From Polaribacter sp. BM10 (GTDB lineage Bacteria; Bacteroidota; Bacteroidia; Flavobacteriales; Flavobacteriaceae): a stretch of 64,000 nt of DNA. The position numbers and the translations under genes are program-made. Where the stretch lies: positions 2,376,001 through 2,440,000 of the forward strand of contig NZ_CP019704.1 in assembly GCF_002005425.1 (NCBI RefSeq), given 5' to 3'. The notes beneath the pieces were generated by a model. The model searched no databases. It saw nothing but the letters and a program-made list of their open reading frames with translations, and was not told where the DNA came from. Position 1 is the stretch's first letter. Each line of letters begins with the position of its first letter. This document shows positions 7,005 through 16,176 of this stretch, piece by piece.

Positions 7005-9833
7005 TTATTTTATTTCAAATTCACTTTTAGAAGTAGCACTTTTTACAGTATATTTTCCTTTAGGCAAATATACAACTCCGTTTTTAGCTGCTTTTAAAGT
7101 CGATTTTTTGTTTGCCTTTTCATAAGCTTTCTTTCCTTTTTTAGAAAAAGAAACATCAAAAATCGCTTCATTATAACCTTTTGTAGCATCAACAGTTATG
7201 GTGTTTACTTTAATATTATTTGTGTAAATATCTAAAGTAACTTTTTTATAAGAACTCGAATAAAAAGGAATTGTAATTTCTGGAGTAAAAGCGTCTCTCC
7301 ACATACTCCAAGAACGTCCCCAAGAACCACTTTTTCTTACACTTTTAACATCGAAAATATGTGTAGCAGCAGACATTACACTTTTATCTATATTTTGCAA
7401 TGCACTAACATCTGCTTTATATAAACTTCTACCATGCGTACCTACAATTAAGTGTTTAGCTGTTGGCTGAATCACTAAATCGTGTACTGCTACGTTTGGT
7501 AAATTATTTGCAAATGCTTCCCAAGAATTTCCTCTATCAAAAGAAATATACAAACCATTATCTGTACCAACGTATAAAATGTTTTCGTTAGCCGGATCTT
7601 CTTTAATTACATTTACAGAAGATGTTGGGATAGCGCTACCAATATTTGTCCATGTTTGACCATAATTTTCTGAAACGAAAACATAAGGTGTAAAATCATC
7701 AGACCTGTAACCGTTTAAAGTTGCATAAACGCGTTCTTTTTTAAATTTTGATGCAATTACTCTTGTAACCCATAAATTTTGCGGCAAATTATTAGAAATT
7801 CTTGCCCAAGAACCTCCGCCATTTTTAGTTACATTAATATAACCATCATCAGAACCAACATATAAAAGTCCGAATTGAAAAGGGCTTTCTGAAATTGATG
7901 TTAATGTACCGTAAGCAACATTTCCTTTTTTACCACCCGTAGTTAAATCACCAGAAATTGTTTCCCAATTGTTACCTTGATCTAAAGACCTGTGTAATTT
8001 ATTACCTCCTAAATATAAAATATCTTGGTTATGCTTTGATAAATGAATTGGTGTTTGCCAGTTAAATCTATACGGATTTTCGCCTAAAGTATGTTTTGGC
8101 TGAATATATTTGCTTCTTCCGGTTTCTGTATCTATTCTAGAATAATTACCAAACTGATAACCTGTATAAACAATATTAGGATTTCTATCATCTACTTGCA
8201 CTTGCATACCGTCGCCACCCATAATAGACTTGTAAGGGTTTTGACCAGATTGTTGCCAACCTTTATTAATTCTTGCATTATTACTAGCAACCCAAACACC
8301 ATTATCTTGTAAACCACCGTAAACTTTGTAGTTTTTCTGATTATCTGCATATACAGAATAGAATTGACCAACTGCTGGATCGTTTAATTTAATCCAGTTT
8401 TCACCGTCATCATAAGACAAATTTAAACCACCATCATTTCCATTTAAAATGTGTCCCGATTTTTTTGGATTTACCCACAATGCTTGATGATCTGAATGCA
8501 CATTTTCTTTACTGATAGAAGTAAAAGTTTTACCACCATCTTTAGATTTTATAATTGGAACACCTAATACGTAAATTCCGTTTTCATCTTGCAAGTCTAC
8601 TCTAATTTCCCCGAAATAATATCCGTAAGAACTATAAACACCATCTAAGAAATTATCGTGAGTTTTTTTCCAAGACTTACCACCATTTGTAGTTTTAAAA
8701 ACCTCTGCACCTATTACCTGAGTATCAAATAACATAGAATTTGCATCTTCTAAATATTTTGCTAAATCTATTGGTTTTACAGAACCAACACGCACCATTT
8801 GTTTTACATTTTGTGCTCTGTATTTTTCTTGAAAACCATTATTTTTTAAATAAGTATTTAATTTTTTATCAGACAATTCTAAAAATGCTGCAGAAGACAT
8901 TGTTTTAAAATCTTCTTTAGTTAACTCGTCTGATGGTTTTTTAGAAGTGTCTTTTTTTCTTCGGAATTGACTATCATGCAAAGCATACACAGTGTTTTCG
9001 TTAAAAACAGCCAAACCAATTCTACCAACTCCGTTTCCTGTAGGAAAACCAGATTTGTCTGAAATTTTGGTCCAAGAACTACCAGCATCTGTACTTTTAT
9101 ATATTGCAGAATTACTTCCGTCTCCGTCAAAATTCCATGCTTTACGTTCTCTTTCCCAAGAAGCAGCATACATTACATTAAAGTTTTCTGGCGCCACAGC
9201 TACATCTATAACACCTGTATCGTTATTTATAAATAAAGATTTTGTCCAAGTTTTACCACCATCAACAGTTTTAAAAATTCCTCTTTCTTCATTAGGCGAA
9301 TATAAATGCCCAATAACTCCAACAATTACCTCATTAGAATTCTCTGGATTAATTAAAATTCTACTAATATGATGCGAATCTAACAATCCTACATTTTGCC
9401 AAGTTTTACCTTTATCCGTAGATTTTAACATTCCAATACCAGCATAACTAGATCGAGAAGAGTTTTTCTCTCCGGTTCCTACCCAAATAGTTCCGTTGTT
9501 CCAATCTACAGCAATATCACCAATATTTTGCGTAGGTGAATTGTCTAAAACTGGTGTAAAAGTTGTACCGTTATTGTTTGTGTACCAAAGTCCGCCAGAA
9601 GCATAACCAACATAAAATTCTGTAGGATTTTTAGGATTAACAGAAACATCAGAAACACGACCACTCATAACTGTTGGCCCTATATTAGTAAATTTTACAT
9701 TTTTAACTAGTGATGTTTTCATCATCTCTAATTTTTTGTCTAGAGATTTCTGAACAACGTTTGCTTCTGTAGTATTCTGAGCAACAATACTTGCAGAAAA
9801 GCAAAGTAATAAAAGCTTAAAAATAGATTTCAT
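7005..9833 (-). CDS. Large secreted BNR/Asp-box (VPS10/sortilin-like) beta-propeller protein
   Basis: 942 residues from the ATG at 9833, which opens a signal peptide (MKSIFKLLLLCFSASIVAQ); an upstream in-frame extension is hydrophobic filler. I count about eleven Asp-box motifs of the S/T-x-D-x-G-x-T-W kind (for example STDKGKTWQ, TVDGGKTWT, SYDDGENWI, SFDRGNSW), which form one or two 7- to 10-bladed propellers as in sortilin or xyloglucanase-like proteins. Glycosidase active-site residues are not recognisable, and no T9SS sorting domain is evident at the C-terminus (...SEFEIK). It is probably exported and binds protein or glycan; the actual role is unknown. Confidence 0.8.
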   Translation of the reverse strand: MKSIFKLLLLCFSASIVAQNTTEANVVQKSLDKKLEMMKTSLVKNVKFTNIGPTVMSGRVSDVSVNPKNPTEFYVGYASGGLWYTNNNGTTFTPVLDNSPTQNIGDIAVDWNNGTIWVGTGEKNSSRSSYAGIGMLKSTDKGKTWQNVGLLDSHHISRILINPENSNEVIVGVIGHLYSPNEERGIFKTVDGGKTWTKSLFINNDTGVIDVAVAPENFNVMYAASWERERKAWNFDGDGSNSAIYKSTDAGSSWTKISDKSGFPTGNGVGRIGLAVFNENTVYALHDSQFRRKKDTSKKPSDELTKEDFKTMSSAAFLELSDKKLNTYLKNNGFQEKYRAQNVKQMVRVGSVKPIDLAKYLEDANSMLFDTQVIGAEVFKTTNGGKSWKKTHDNFLDGVYSSYGYYFGEIRVDLQDENGIYVLGVPIIKSKDGGKTFTSISKENVHSDHQALWVNPKKSGHILNGNDGGLNLSYDDGENWIKLNDPAVGQFYSVYADNQKNYKVYGGLQDNGVWVASNNARINKGWQQSGQNPYKSIMGGDGMQVQVDDRNPNIVYTGYQFGNYSRIDTETGRSKYIQPKHTLGENPYRFNWQTPIHLSKHNQDILYLGGNKLHRSLDQGNNWETISGDLTTGGKKGNVAYGTLTSISESPFQFGLLYVGSDDGYINVTKNGGGSWARISNNLPQNLWVTRVIASKFKKERVYATLNGYRSDDFTPYVFVSENYGQTWTNIGSAIPTSSVNVIKEDPANENILYVGTDNGLYISFDRGNSWEAFANNLPNVAVHDLVIQPTAKHLIVGTHGRSLYKADVSALQNIDKSVMSAATHIFDVKSVRKSGSWGRSWSMWRDAFTPEITIPFYSSSYKKVTLDIYTNNIKVNTITVDATKGYNEAIFDVSFSKKGKKAYEKANKKSTLKAAKNGVVYLPKGKYTVKSATSKSEFEIK

Positions 9834-9934
9834 AAGTAATAAGTTTGATTTGAATTGAGTTTGAAACGTTGAAATTACTATTTGTATAATCAATATCAAA
9901 AAAATTAACATAAAAACGATTTGTACCAAACAAA

Positions 9935-9963
9935 TTGCTTCCAGTTAAAACAACGTATCTTTG
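9935..9963 (+). promoter_or_regulatory. Promoter of the DEAD-box helicase gene
   Basis: TTG at 9935-9937 and TATCTTTG at 9956-9963, 18 bases apart, 43 bases before the ATG. The spacing is slightly short, but both elements match the Bacteroidota pattern. Confidence 0.6.
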
Positions 9964-10006
9964 CGCCGGCAACAATTAAATAAAATTGTTGCTGTAAATT
10001 ATTTTT

Positions 10007-11341
10007 ATGACATTTTCAGATTTAGGTTTATCTCCAGCGTTGGTAAAGGCAGTTGAAGAAAAAGGATATACCAAACCATCTCCAATACAAGAAAAAGCGA
10101 TTCCGCATATATTAGAAGGCAAAGATATTTTAGCTTCCGCACAAACAGGAACCGGTAAAACAGCAGGTTTTACATTGCCTGTTTTACAATATTTATCAGA
10201 CACAAAACACCCAAAATATAGACCATTAAGAGCCTTAGTGCTTACACCAACAAAAGAATTAGCTGCACAAGTTCACGACAATGTAAAAGAGTACAGCAAG
10301 TATGTTAATATAAAATCTGCAGTGGTTTTTGGTGGTGTAAATGCAAAACCTCAAATAGCAACTTTAAGAAGAGGTGTAGATATTTTAGTAGCAACACCTG
10401 GTAGATTGTTAGATTTACATGACCAAAAAGCGGTGTCGTTTAAAAGAATTGATGTTCTAATTTTAGATGAAGCAGATAGAATGTTAGACATGGGTTTTGT
10501 TAGAGACATTAACAAACTTATTAGTTTTATGCCCGCTAAGAGACAAAACTTATTGTTTTCTGCTACATTTTCTAAAGAGATTAAAAAGTTAGCATCGGGT
10601 ATTTTAGAAAATCCTGTTTCTGTAGAAACAGCACCACAAAATTCTACCGCTAAAAAAGTAACTCACAAGGTTTTTAAAGTTGATAAAAAAAGAAAAACAG
10701 AATTTACAATTAAGTTGATAAAAGACAATAATTGGAACCAAGTTTTAATTTTTACAAGAACAAAGCATGGTGCAAATAAGTTAACGCAAAAGTTAATTCA
10801 ATCTAAAATTACTGCAGCAGCAATACATGGTAATAAAAGTCAAGGCGCAAGAACAAAAGCTTTAAAAAACTTTAAAGAAAACACCATAAAAGTTTTAGTT
10901 GCAACAGATATTGCTGCAAGAGGATTAGACATTCCGTTACTACCACACGTTATAAATTTCGAACTACCAAATGTACCCGAAGATTATGTACATAGAATTG
11001 GTAGAACTGGTAGAGCTGGTGCTGCCGGAGAAGCAATTTCTTTGGTTTGTAGCGAAGAAACAGAATACCAAAATGAAATTGAAAAACTTTTAAACGAAAA
11101 ATTAAAATCTACGGTTGTAGAAGGTTTTGAACCAACAGATACTGCACCGCCTAAAAGAGCTGCAACACAAAGTAAAAGTTCTTTTGGTAAAAAGAAAAAA
11201 CAAAGACCTTCTAATGGAAACCCTGGAGGTTCTTCTGATCAAAAAAAACCAAAAAGGAAACCTCATTTTAAAGGCAAGAAACCTGCAGGCGCAACTTCTG
11301 GAAGAGGTAGAACTGGTGCACCAAAAAAAAAACGATTTTAG
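10007..11341 (+). CDS. rhlE: DEAD-box ATP-dependent RNA helicase, RhlE type
   Basis: 444 residues. The canonical motifs appear in order: Q-motif region with F3 and PSPIQ near 25, AQTGTGKT (45-52), PTKEL (81-85), TPGR (130-133), DEAD (154-157), SAT (185-187), then the second RecA domain ending in HRIGRTGR. The last 75 residues are a Lys/Arg/Gly/Ser-rich tail that should bind RNA. RhlE-type enzymes unwind short duplexes in ribosome assembly or RNA decay. The gene is single, with its own promoter and a terminator at 11365-11402. The symbol is by similarity of domain organisation; Bacteroidota often carry several such paralogues. Confidence 0.9.
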   Translation: MTFSDLGLSPALVKAVEEKGYTKPSPIQEKAIPHILEGKDILASAQTGTGKTAGFTLPVLQYLSDTKHPKYRPLRALVLTPTKELAAQVHDNVKEYSKYVNIKSAVVFGGVNAKPQIATLRRGVDILVATPGRLLDLHDQKAVSFKRIDVLILDEADRMLDMGFVRDINKLISFMPAKRQNLLFSATFSKEIKKLASGILENPVSVETAPQNSTAKKVTHKVFKVDKKRKTEFTIKLIKDNNWNQVLIFTRTKHGANKLTQKLIQSKITAAAIHGNKSQGARTKALKNFKENTIKVLVATDIAARGLDIPLLPHVINFELPNVPEDYVHRIGRTGRAGAAGEAISLVCSEETEYQNEIEKLLNEKLKSTVVEGFEPTDTAPPKRAATQSKSSFGKKKKQRPSNGNPGGSSDQKKPKRKPHFKGKKPAGATSGRGRTGAPKKKRF

Positions 11342-11364
11342 ATTAAGTTTGATTTAAAAATTAC

Positions 11365-11402
11365 AATCCCATTTTCTTAATATAGAATTTGGGATTTTTT
11401 TT
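11365..11402 (+). terminator. Terminator after the RhlE-type helicase
   Basis: Stem AATCCCA / TGGGATT around an AT-rich loop, followed by a run of T. It lies 24 bases after the stop codon. Confidence 0.75.
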
Positions 11403-11442
11403 ATTCTAATAGTTCATTTTTTAAGTTCCTCTTTATTATTGC

Positions 11443-11450
11443 TACCTTTG
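11443..11450 (+). promoter_or_regulatory. -7 element upstream of aminopeptidase P gene
   Basis: TACCTTTG matches TAnnTTTG and lies 22 bases before the ATG at 11473. No clear TTG is present at the -33 distance. Confidence 0.55.
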
Positions 11451-11472
11451 TGTATCACAAAAAATCACTAGT

Positions 11473-12762
11473 ATGAAATACGATAAAATAGACGCTAATT
11501 TATTTATTAAAAACCGTAAAAATTTTGCGGCTAATATGAAACCAAATAGTTTAGCTATTTTTAACTCTAACGATATTTACCCAATTGGTGCAGATAGCAC
11601 AATGCCTTTCGAGCAACACAGAGATATTTTCTATTTAAGTGGTGTAGACCAAGAAGAAAGTGTTTTGATGTTGTTTCCAGATTGTCCTAATGAAAACCTA
11701 AGAGAAGTTTTATTTTTAACAGAAACAAACGATCATATTGCAGTTTGGGAAGGTGAAAAACTAACTAAAGAAGCAGCCTTATCAACCTCTGGTATTAAAA
11801 CCGTTTATTGGTTACAAGACTTAGAAAAAGTTTTATTCGAAATGGCTTCTTATGCAGATACTTTTTACATTAACACAAACGAACATTATAGAGCAAATGT
11901 AGCAACAGAAACAAGAGAAGACCGTTTTACAAAATGGTTGTTGGCAAAATATCCTGCGCATTCTGTAGCAAAAAGCAATCCTATTTTACAAAGATTACGT
12001 TCTGTAAAAGATTCTATTGAACTAGATTTGATGCAGAAAGCTTGTAATATTACAGAAAAAGGATTTCGTAGAATTTTAGGTTTTATAAAACCCGGAGTTT
12101 GGGAATATGAAATTGAAGCAGAATTGTTGCATGAATTTGTAAGAAATAGATCTAAAGGTTTTGCTTACACGCCAATTATTGCATCTGGTAACAACGCAAA
12201 TGTTTTACATTATATAGAAAACAATCAGCAATGTAAAAGTGGCGATTTAATTTTGTTTGATATTGCCGCAGAATATGCAAATTATAAAAGTGATTTATCT
12301 AGAACTGTACCAATTTCTGGTCGTTTTACTGATAGACAAAAAGCTGTTTACAATGCTGTAAATTACGTTAAAAAAGAGGCTACAAAACTTTTAGTACCAG
12401 GAACAATTTGGAAAGACTATCATGTTGAAGTAGGAGAAATTATGACTTCTGAATTACTTAAACTTGGTTTATTAGACAAGGCAGATGTACAAAATGAAGA
12501 TAAAAATTGGCCTGCTTATAAAAAGTATTTTATGCATGGTACAAGTCATCATATTGGTTTAGACACGCATGATTATGGCTTATTACACGAGCCTATGCAA
12601 GCAAACAATGTATTTACTGTAGAACCAGGTATTTATATACCAGAAGAAGGTTTCGGAATTCGATTAGAAGATGATGTTGTAATTCAAGAAAAAGGAGAAC
12701 CTTTTAATTTAATGGGTAATATACCTATTGAAGCAGATGAAATAGAAGATTTAATGAACTAA
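11473..12762 (+). CDS. pepP: Xaa-Pro aminopeptidase (aminopeptidase P, M24B)
   Basis: 429 residues. Residues 1-135 form the AMP_N domain and 175-425 the pita-bread M24 fold. Metal ligands by alignment to the family: Asp263, Asp274, His359, Glu384 and Glu399 (in FDIAAEY, SDLSRT, HGTSHHIGLDTHD, TVEPGIYI, GIRLEDD). The enzyme removes an N-terminal residue before proline in the cytosol, using two Mn ions. There is no signal peptide. The gene is monocistronic: its own -7 element lies upstream and a strong shared terminator (12773-12803) follows. Confidence 0.95.
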   Translation: MKYDKIDANLFIKNRKNFAANMKPNSLAIFNSNDIYPIGADSTMPFEQHRDIFYLSGVDQEESVLMLFPDCPNENLREVLFLTETNDHIAVWEGEKLTKEAALSTSGIKTVYWLQDLEKVLFEMASYADTFYINTNEHYRANVATETREDRFTKWLLAKYPAHSVAKSNPILQRLRSVKDSIELDLMQKACNITEKGFRRILGFIKPGVWEYEIEAELLHEFVRNRSKGFAYTPIIASGNNANVLHYIENNQQCKSGDLILFDIAAEYANYKSDLSRTVPISGRFTDRQKAVYNAVNYVKKEATKLLVPGTIWKDYHVEVGEIMTSELLKLGLLDKADVQNEDKNWPAYKKYFMHGTSHHIGLDTHDYGLLHEPMQANNVFTVEPGIYIPEEGFGIRLEDDVVIQEKGEPFNLMGNIPIEADEIEDLMN

Positions 12763-12772
12763 AGAAATACAA

Positions 12773-12803
12773 AAAAGGCGAGTTTTAACAACTCGCCTTT
12801 TTC
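12773..12803. terminator. Bidirectional terminator, pepP / sugar kinase
   Basis: A perfect 12-bp stem AAAAGGCGAGTT / AACTCGCCTTTT with a 5-base loop, flanked by A and T runs on both sides. It serves two convergent genes. Confidence 0.88.
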
Positions 12804-12820
12804 TTTTATTATCAATTACC

Positions 12821-13825
12821 TTATCTATTTAATCTACCCGAAGTATTTCCTTCTAAAATAGAGATTACATCACTTTCATTTGCATAATTTACATCACCCA
12901 AATAGGTGTGTTTTATCGCACAAGCTGCGGCACCAAATTCCATTGCTTTATAATCATCAAATTTTTGCAAACCGTGTATTAAACCTGCAGCAAAAGCATC
13001 ACCGGTTCCTATTCTATCTACAACGTGTGTAATGTCTAAATCTTGTGTCTCATTAAACTCAAGACCGTTCCACATTCTTGCTCTAATTTTGTGCCAAGAA
13101 GAATTTATAGAAGTTCTAATTTTATCAAACACCTTTTCTATATTCGAAAATTTTTCGATTAATAACTTACTCGCTTCTGTAAATTCGTCGTTAGAATACC
13201 CAAAACTAGTTCCTAAAACTTCATTTATTTCATTTACGCCGCCAATAAATATAGTAGAATATTGTAGTAAATCTGTTAAGACATCTTTGGCCTCTTCGCC
13301 GTATTTCCACAAAGCACTTCTATATGTTGGGTCAGCAGAAATAATCATTCCTTTTTCTTTCGCTAAAATTAAACCTTCTTTTAAAGTTTCTTTAGCTCCT
13401 TTGCATAAAGCCGGCGTTATACCTGTCCAATGAAACCATTTACCTTGTTCTAAAGACTTTTCCCAGTTTACCATTTCTGGTAAAATTTCAGAAAAAGAAG
13501 AATGCGATCTATTATAAGATATTTTACTTGGTCTCATAACTGCACCAACTTCTAAAAAGTAAACCCCTAAAGGTCTTCCAGATCTAACAATTGCAGAGGT
13601 GTCTAAATCGAATTTATTTAAGTAAGAAATAGCTGTATCGCCAATAAAATCATTAGAAATACAACTTATGTGTTTTACATCTCCGCCAAAATTTGCTATC
13701 GAAATACCAACATTTACTTCTGTACCTCCAAAATAAAATTCTACATTGTTAGTTTGAATAAATTTTTTATTTCCTAAAGGAGAAATTCTCATTAAAACCT
13801 CACCAAACGTAATTATCTTATTCAT
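12821..13825 (-). CDS. kdgK: PfkB-family sugar kinase, probable 2-keto-3-deoxygluconate kinase
   Basis: 334 residues of ribokinase/PfkB fold. The N-terminal GG pair (FGGTEVNVG near 32-40) and the C-terminal signature with GTGDAF (273-278, catalytic Asp276) are present. The stretch RPLGVYFLEVGA..RPSK (84-101) resembles KdgK substrate-site residues, hence the suggested substrate 2-keto-3-deoxygluconate, an intermediate of uronate/alginate catabolism. There is no uronate gene nearby (KdgA, UxuA and so on), so context does not support the specificity. The gene stands alone on the reverse strand. Confidence 0.8.
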   Translation of the reverse strand: MNKIITFGEVLMRISPLGNKKFIQTNNVEFYFGGTEVNVGISIANFGGDVKHISCISNDFIGDTAISYLNKFDLDTSAIVRSGRPLGVYFLEVGAVMRPSKISYNRSHSSFSEILPEMVNWEKSLEQGKWFHWTGITPALCKGAKETLKEGLILAKEKGMIISADPTYRSALWKYGEEAKDVLTDLLQYSTIFIGGVNEINEVLGTSFGYSNDEFTEASKLLIEKFSNIEKVFDKIRTSINSSWHKIRARMWNGLEFNETQDLDITHVVDRIGTGDAFAAGLIHGLQKFDDYKAMEFGAAACAIKHTYLGDVNYANESDVISILEGNTSGRLNR

Positions 13826-13904
13826 AATAAATTCTTTTACAAATCAAATATACTTCATAAAAAACATCCACAAATATATTTTTTATTTAAAGTTTATAGA
13901 ATTT

Positions 13905-14738
13905 TTATAAAGATGTAATAAAATTAATTGTTTTTGCATTAAAGGTTTCTGGTTGATCTACATTTACCACATGTCCGCAATTTTCTATCACATAAAGCGA
14001 AGAACTTACATGTTTAGAAACAATGTTTTTTATAGAAGGTAAAAACAAATGATCTTCTGACCCCATTACATAAAGTGTAGGAATTTTAATTTCTTTAGCT
14101 CTAAAAAAGCGTAACAAAGGGTTAATTTCTGATGTTAATTTAAACCAACGTAAAAATTCTTTTTGATACAATTTTTTAGCTTCATTAACAAAAAGCAATC
14201 TCGATTTCTTATGATTCTTTTTTGGCATTATAATAAATGCAAATAACTTATAAAGAAGCATGTAAGGCACTACAGATTTAAAAATATTACCAACTTTCAT
14301 TAGCACTTGCGAGCGAAAATTCATTTTAATAATAGCACCACCCATTATCATACTTTTTACCAAAGATGGTCTTTTTTCTGCAAGGTTTCTTATTAAAATT
14401 GTACCTAAAGAAATTCCTACAAAGTGCGATTTTTTAATCTTAAGAAAATCGATTACCTCTTCGATGTCTGCAGTTATAGAATCGAAAGTATATTTTGCTT
14501 TAAACGTATCTTTTAATTTTGGTTTGCTATTGCCATGACCACGTAAGTCTAAAATTAAAACATTAAAATGCTTTTTAAAATCTCTAATTTGTTTGTACCA
14601 AATAGAACTACTACCTCCTGCGCCATGCACAAAAGTTACCCATTCTTTAGAATTTTTATGAGGATATAAATAGTAGTTTAACAATCTAAAATCGATTTGA
14701 AATGCTAAATTAAAGCATTTTATAAAATTAAATAGCAA
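13905..14738 (-). CDS. Alpha/beta-hydrolase
   Basis: 277 residues. The triad appears as Ser110 in VGISLGT, Asp229 in MGSEDHLF and His256 in NCGHVVN, with an oxyanion HGAGG motif at 38-42. The nucleophile elbow is G-x-S-x-G as usual. There is no cleavable signal peptide; the first 25 residues are moderately hydrophobic. Its substrate is unknown. A second, different alpha/beta-hydrolase lies at 21810-22592. The neighbours on either side are on separate transcription units. Confidence 0.85.
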   Translation of the reverse strand: MLFNFIKCFNLAFQIDFRLLNYYLYPHKNSKEWVTFVHGAGGSSSIWYKQIRDFKKHFNVLILDLRGHGNSKPKLKDTFKAKYTFDSITADIEEVIDFLKIKKSHFVGISLGTILIRNLAEKRPSLVKSMIMGGAIIKMNFRSQVLMKVGNIFKSVVPYMLLYKLFAFIIMPKKNHKKSRLLFVNEAKKLYQKEFLRWFKLTSEINPLLRFFRAKEIKIPTLYVMGSEDHLFLPSIKNIVSKHVSSSLYVIENCGHVVNVDQPETFNAKTINFITSL

Positions 14739-14764
14739 GTTTGGTACTTTTTAACGCTTAAAAT

Positions 14765-14795
14765 TGGTAAAATAAAAAAGTCCAAATTATCTTTG
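14765..14795 (+). promoter_or_regulatory. Promoter of the small-protein/MbnP-MbnH locus (TTG-N20-TATCTTTG)
   Basis: TTG at 14765-14767 and TATCTTTG at 14788-14795, 20 bases apart, an ideal match to the Bacteroidota promoter. It lies 17 bases before the proposed CTG start codon at 14813. Confidence 0.72.
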
Positions 14796-14812
14796 CAATA
14801 AATAATTTTCTT

Positions 14813-15196
14813 CTGAAAAAGACATTTTGCATATTATTATTTATCGCTTTTGCTTTTAGGCCAGCATATCACCTTGCATATATTGGTTATTTTGAGCTAA
14901 ATATAGATTATATAATAGAAAAATATTGTGTTAATAAAGATGCCCCAGAATTACAATGTAATGGTAAATGTCATTTAGCAAAAAAGATTGCACCAAAAGT
15001 TAATTTAGAGAAAGATAATCTTGCTGGCTTACAAATTGTATCAGAGGCATTTTTTCCTGTTTATCATCAAGAAACAGAAAACTTTACAGCCAAATATTTA
15101 GATTTATATCAAAACAAACTTCCTTCGAAAAAAAATTCTTTACATACGTTTTTACTTATTAAAAACTTAGAGCAACCGCCAGATTTATATTTATAA
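14813..15196 (+). CDS. Small flavobacterial protein with CNGKCHLAK motif, probable CTG start
   Basis: A 127-residue frame without any ATG, GTG or TTG at the right place; the most plausible start is CTG at 14813 (CTG AAA AAG ACA TTT), giving MKKTF... followed by a hydrophobic segment (CILLFIAFAF) that can act as a signal anchor. The conserved core is ELNIDYIIEKYCVNKDAP and LQCNGKCHLAKKI: three Cys and one His that could bind a metal. I recall this pattern from small Bacteroidota proteins beside copper-related genes. Its own good promoter ends 17 bases upstream, and MbnP-like and MbnH-like genes follow. The function is unknown; an envelope metal-binding role is inferred. Confidence 0.7.
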   Translation: MKKTFCILLFIAFAFRPAYHLAYIGYFELNIDYIIEKYCVNKDAPELQCNGKCHLAKKIAPKVNLEKDNLAGLQIVSEAFFPVYHQETENFTAKYLDLYQNKLPSKKNSLHTFLLIKNLEQPPDLYL

Positions 15197-15207
15197 ATAC
15201 TTGTTTT

Positions 15208-15328
15208 TGTATCAATAACTTTTGATACATCTTTTTTAACGTTTACTTAAAAAATACAAACCTGTATTTTCTAAGTAAAATATTCACACAAATTATTTTA
15301 AAAATATTTTCCTTAAAATTCTAAGGAA
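15208..15328 (+). promoter_or_regulatory. Three consecutive hairpins in the leader of the MbnP-like gene
   Basis: In the 151-base spacer before 15348: an 8-bp stem 15208-15215/15222-15229 followed by a T run (terminator-like), a 17-bp stem 15242-15258/15263-15279 (16 of 17 paired, loop AACC), and a 7-bp stem 15309-15315/15322-15328 about 20 bases before the ATG. They could attenuate or stabilise the transcript between the small-protein gene and the MbnP-like gene. Confidence 0.5.
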
Positions 15329-15347
15329 GAAGAAACATCTATTATAA

Positions 15348-16124
15348 ATGAAAATTTCAAAATATATTGCTGCATTCTTATTTGTAGCAACTTTAGCAGC
15401 ATGCTCGTCTTCAGAAGAAGTTTTAACTGGCGAAGGAAACGTAACATTAGAATTTGATAATGCATACAACAGTTCTGATTTACTTTTAGAAACCACTCCT
15501 TATTCTGCAAATGATACCGAAAAAATTAAGATTAACAAGGTTAAATATATTGTTAGCAACATTCGCTTAGAAACTGCAACCGGAACCATTTTTACCTATC
15601 CAAAAAACGAGTCTTATTTTATTGTTGATGAAAACACAAATTCATCTCAATTTATCACACTAAAAAATGTACCAGAAGATGATTATACAAAAGTTACTTT
15701 TGGTATTGGTGTCGATCAAGAAAAGTATTTAGAAGGTGCAACAGGGCAAGGAGATTTCTTAGCAAAAGCACAAGAAGCTGGCATGATGTGGAGCTGGCAA
15801 GCGGGCTATAAATTTATGGTTTTCGAAGGAACTTACACATCAGAAAACACAACTACAGAAACTGCATTTGCTTTTCATATGGGAAGCCATGGAACTGCGG
15901 TAGATAACTATAAGGAAGTTTCTTTAGATTTAACAAACTCTGCAAGAGTAAGAACAGACTTAACACCAGTAATACATGTTGTTTCTGATGTTTCTAACAT
16001 TTTAGACGGTACCACAAAGTTTTTTCTAGATGATGCTGCACAAATACACGTAGACGGTGTTAAATCGCCTCAAATAGCAACAAATGTAAGTGCTATGTTT
16101 GTTATAGATCATGTTCATAATTAA
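15348..16124 (+). CDS. MbnP-like copper-binding lipoprotein (copy 1)
   Basis: 258 residues. A lipoprotein signal peptide ends in LAAC (Cys19). The body is the MbnP-type beta-sandwich: GEGNVTLEFDNAY, KINKVKYIVSNIRLE, a MMWSWQAGYKF motif (Trp148, Trp150), FHMGSHG (His177, His181), then VIHVV, IHVDG and DHVHN. Family knowledge: MbnP binds copper after its partner di-haem enzyme MbnH converts a Trp to kynurenine; Trp residues and several His are present here. The partner lies directly downstream (16177). No methanobactin precursor is visible, so this is the broader MbnP/MbnH-type pair probably used in envelope copper handling. Confidence 0.82.
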   Translation: MKISKYIAAFLFVATLAACSSSEEVLTGEGNVTLEFDNAYNSSDLLLETTPYSANDTEKIKINKVKYIVSNIRLETATGTIFTYPKNESYFIVDENTNSSQFITLKNVPEDDYTKVTFGIGVDQEKYLEGATGQGDFLAKAQEAGMMWSWQAGYKFMVFEGTYTSENTTTETAFAFHMGSHGTAVDNYKEVSLDLTNSARVRTDLTPVIHVVSDVSNILDGTTKFFLDDAAQIHVDGVKSPQIATNVSAMFVIDHVHN

Positions 16125-16130
16125 ATCAAT

Positions 16131-16167
16131 AAAACCGTTGTTAAGTAAAAATCTTAACAACGGTTTT
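16131..16167 (+). terminator. Intercistronic hairpin between MbnP-like and MbnH-like genes
   Basis: Perfect 15-bp stem AAAACCGTTGTTAAG / CTTAACAACGGTTTT with a 7-base loop, starting 6 bases after the MbnP-like stop and ending 9 bases before the MbnH-like start. Only four T follow, so it may be a leaky terminator or an RNA-stability element that sets the ratio of the two proteins. Confidence 0.65.
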
Positions 16168-16176
16168 CTATCAATT

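Noticed and set aside
8921..9372. Open frames of 82-126 residues on both strands inside the BNR-repeat gene
   Set aside because: They lie fully within a long gene with clear motifs and have unusual composition; shadows of the real frame.
13032..13433. 133-codon forward frame opposite the sugar kinase gene
   Set aside because: Antisense to a complete kinase with catalytic motifs; no independent support.
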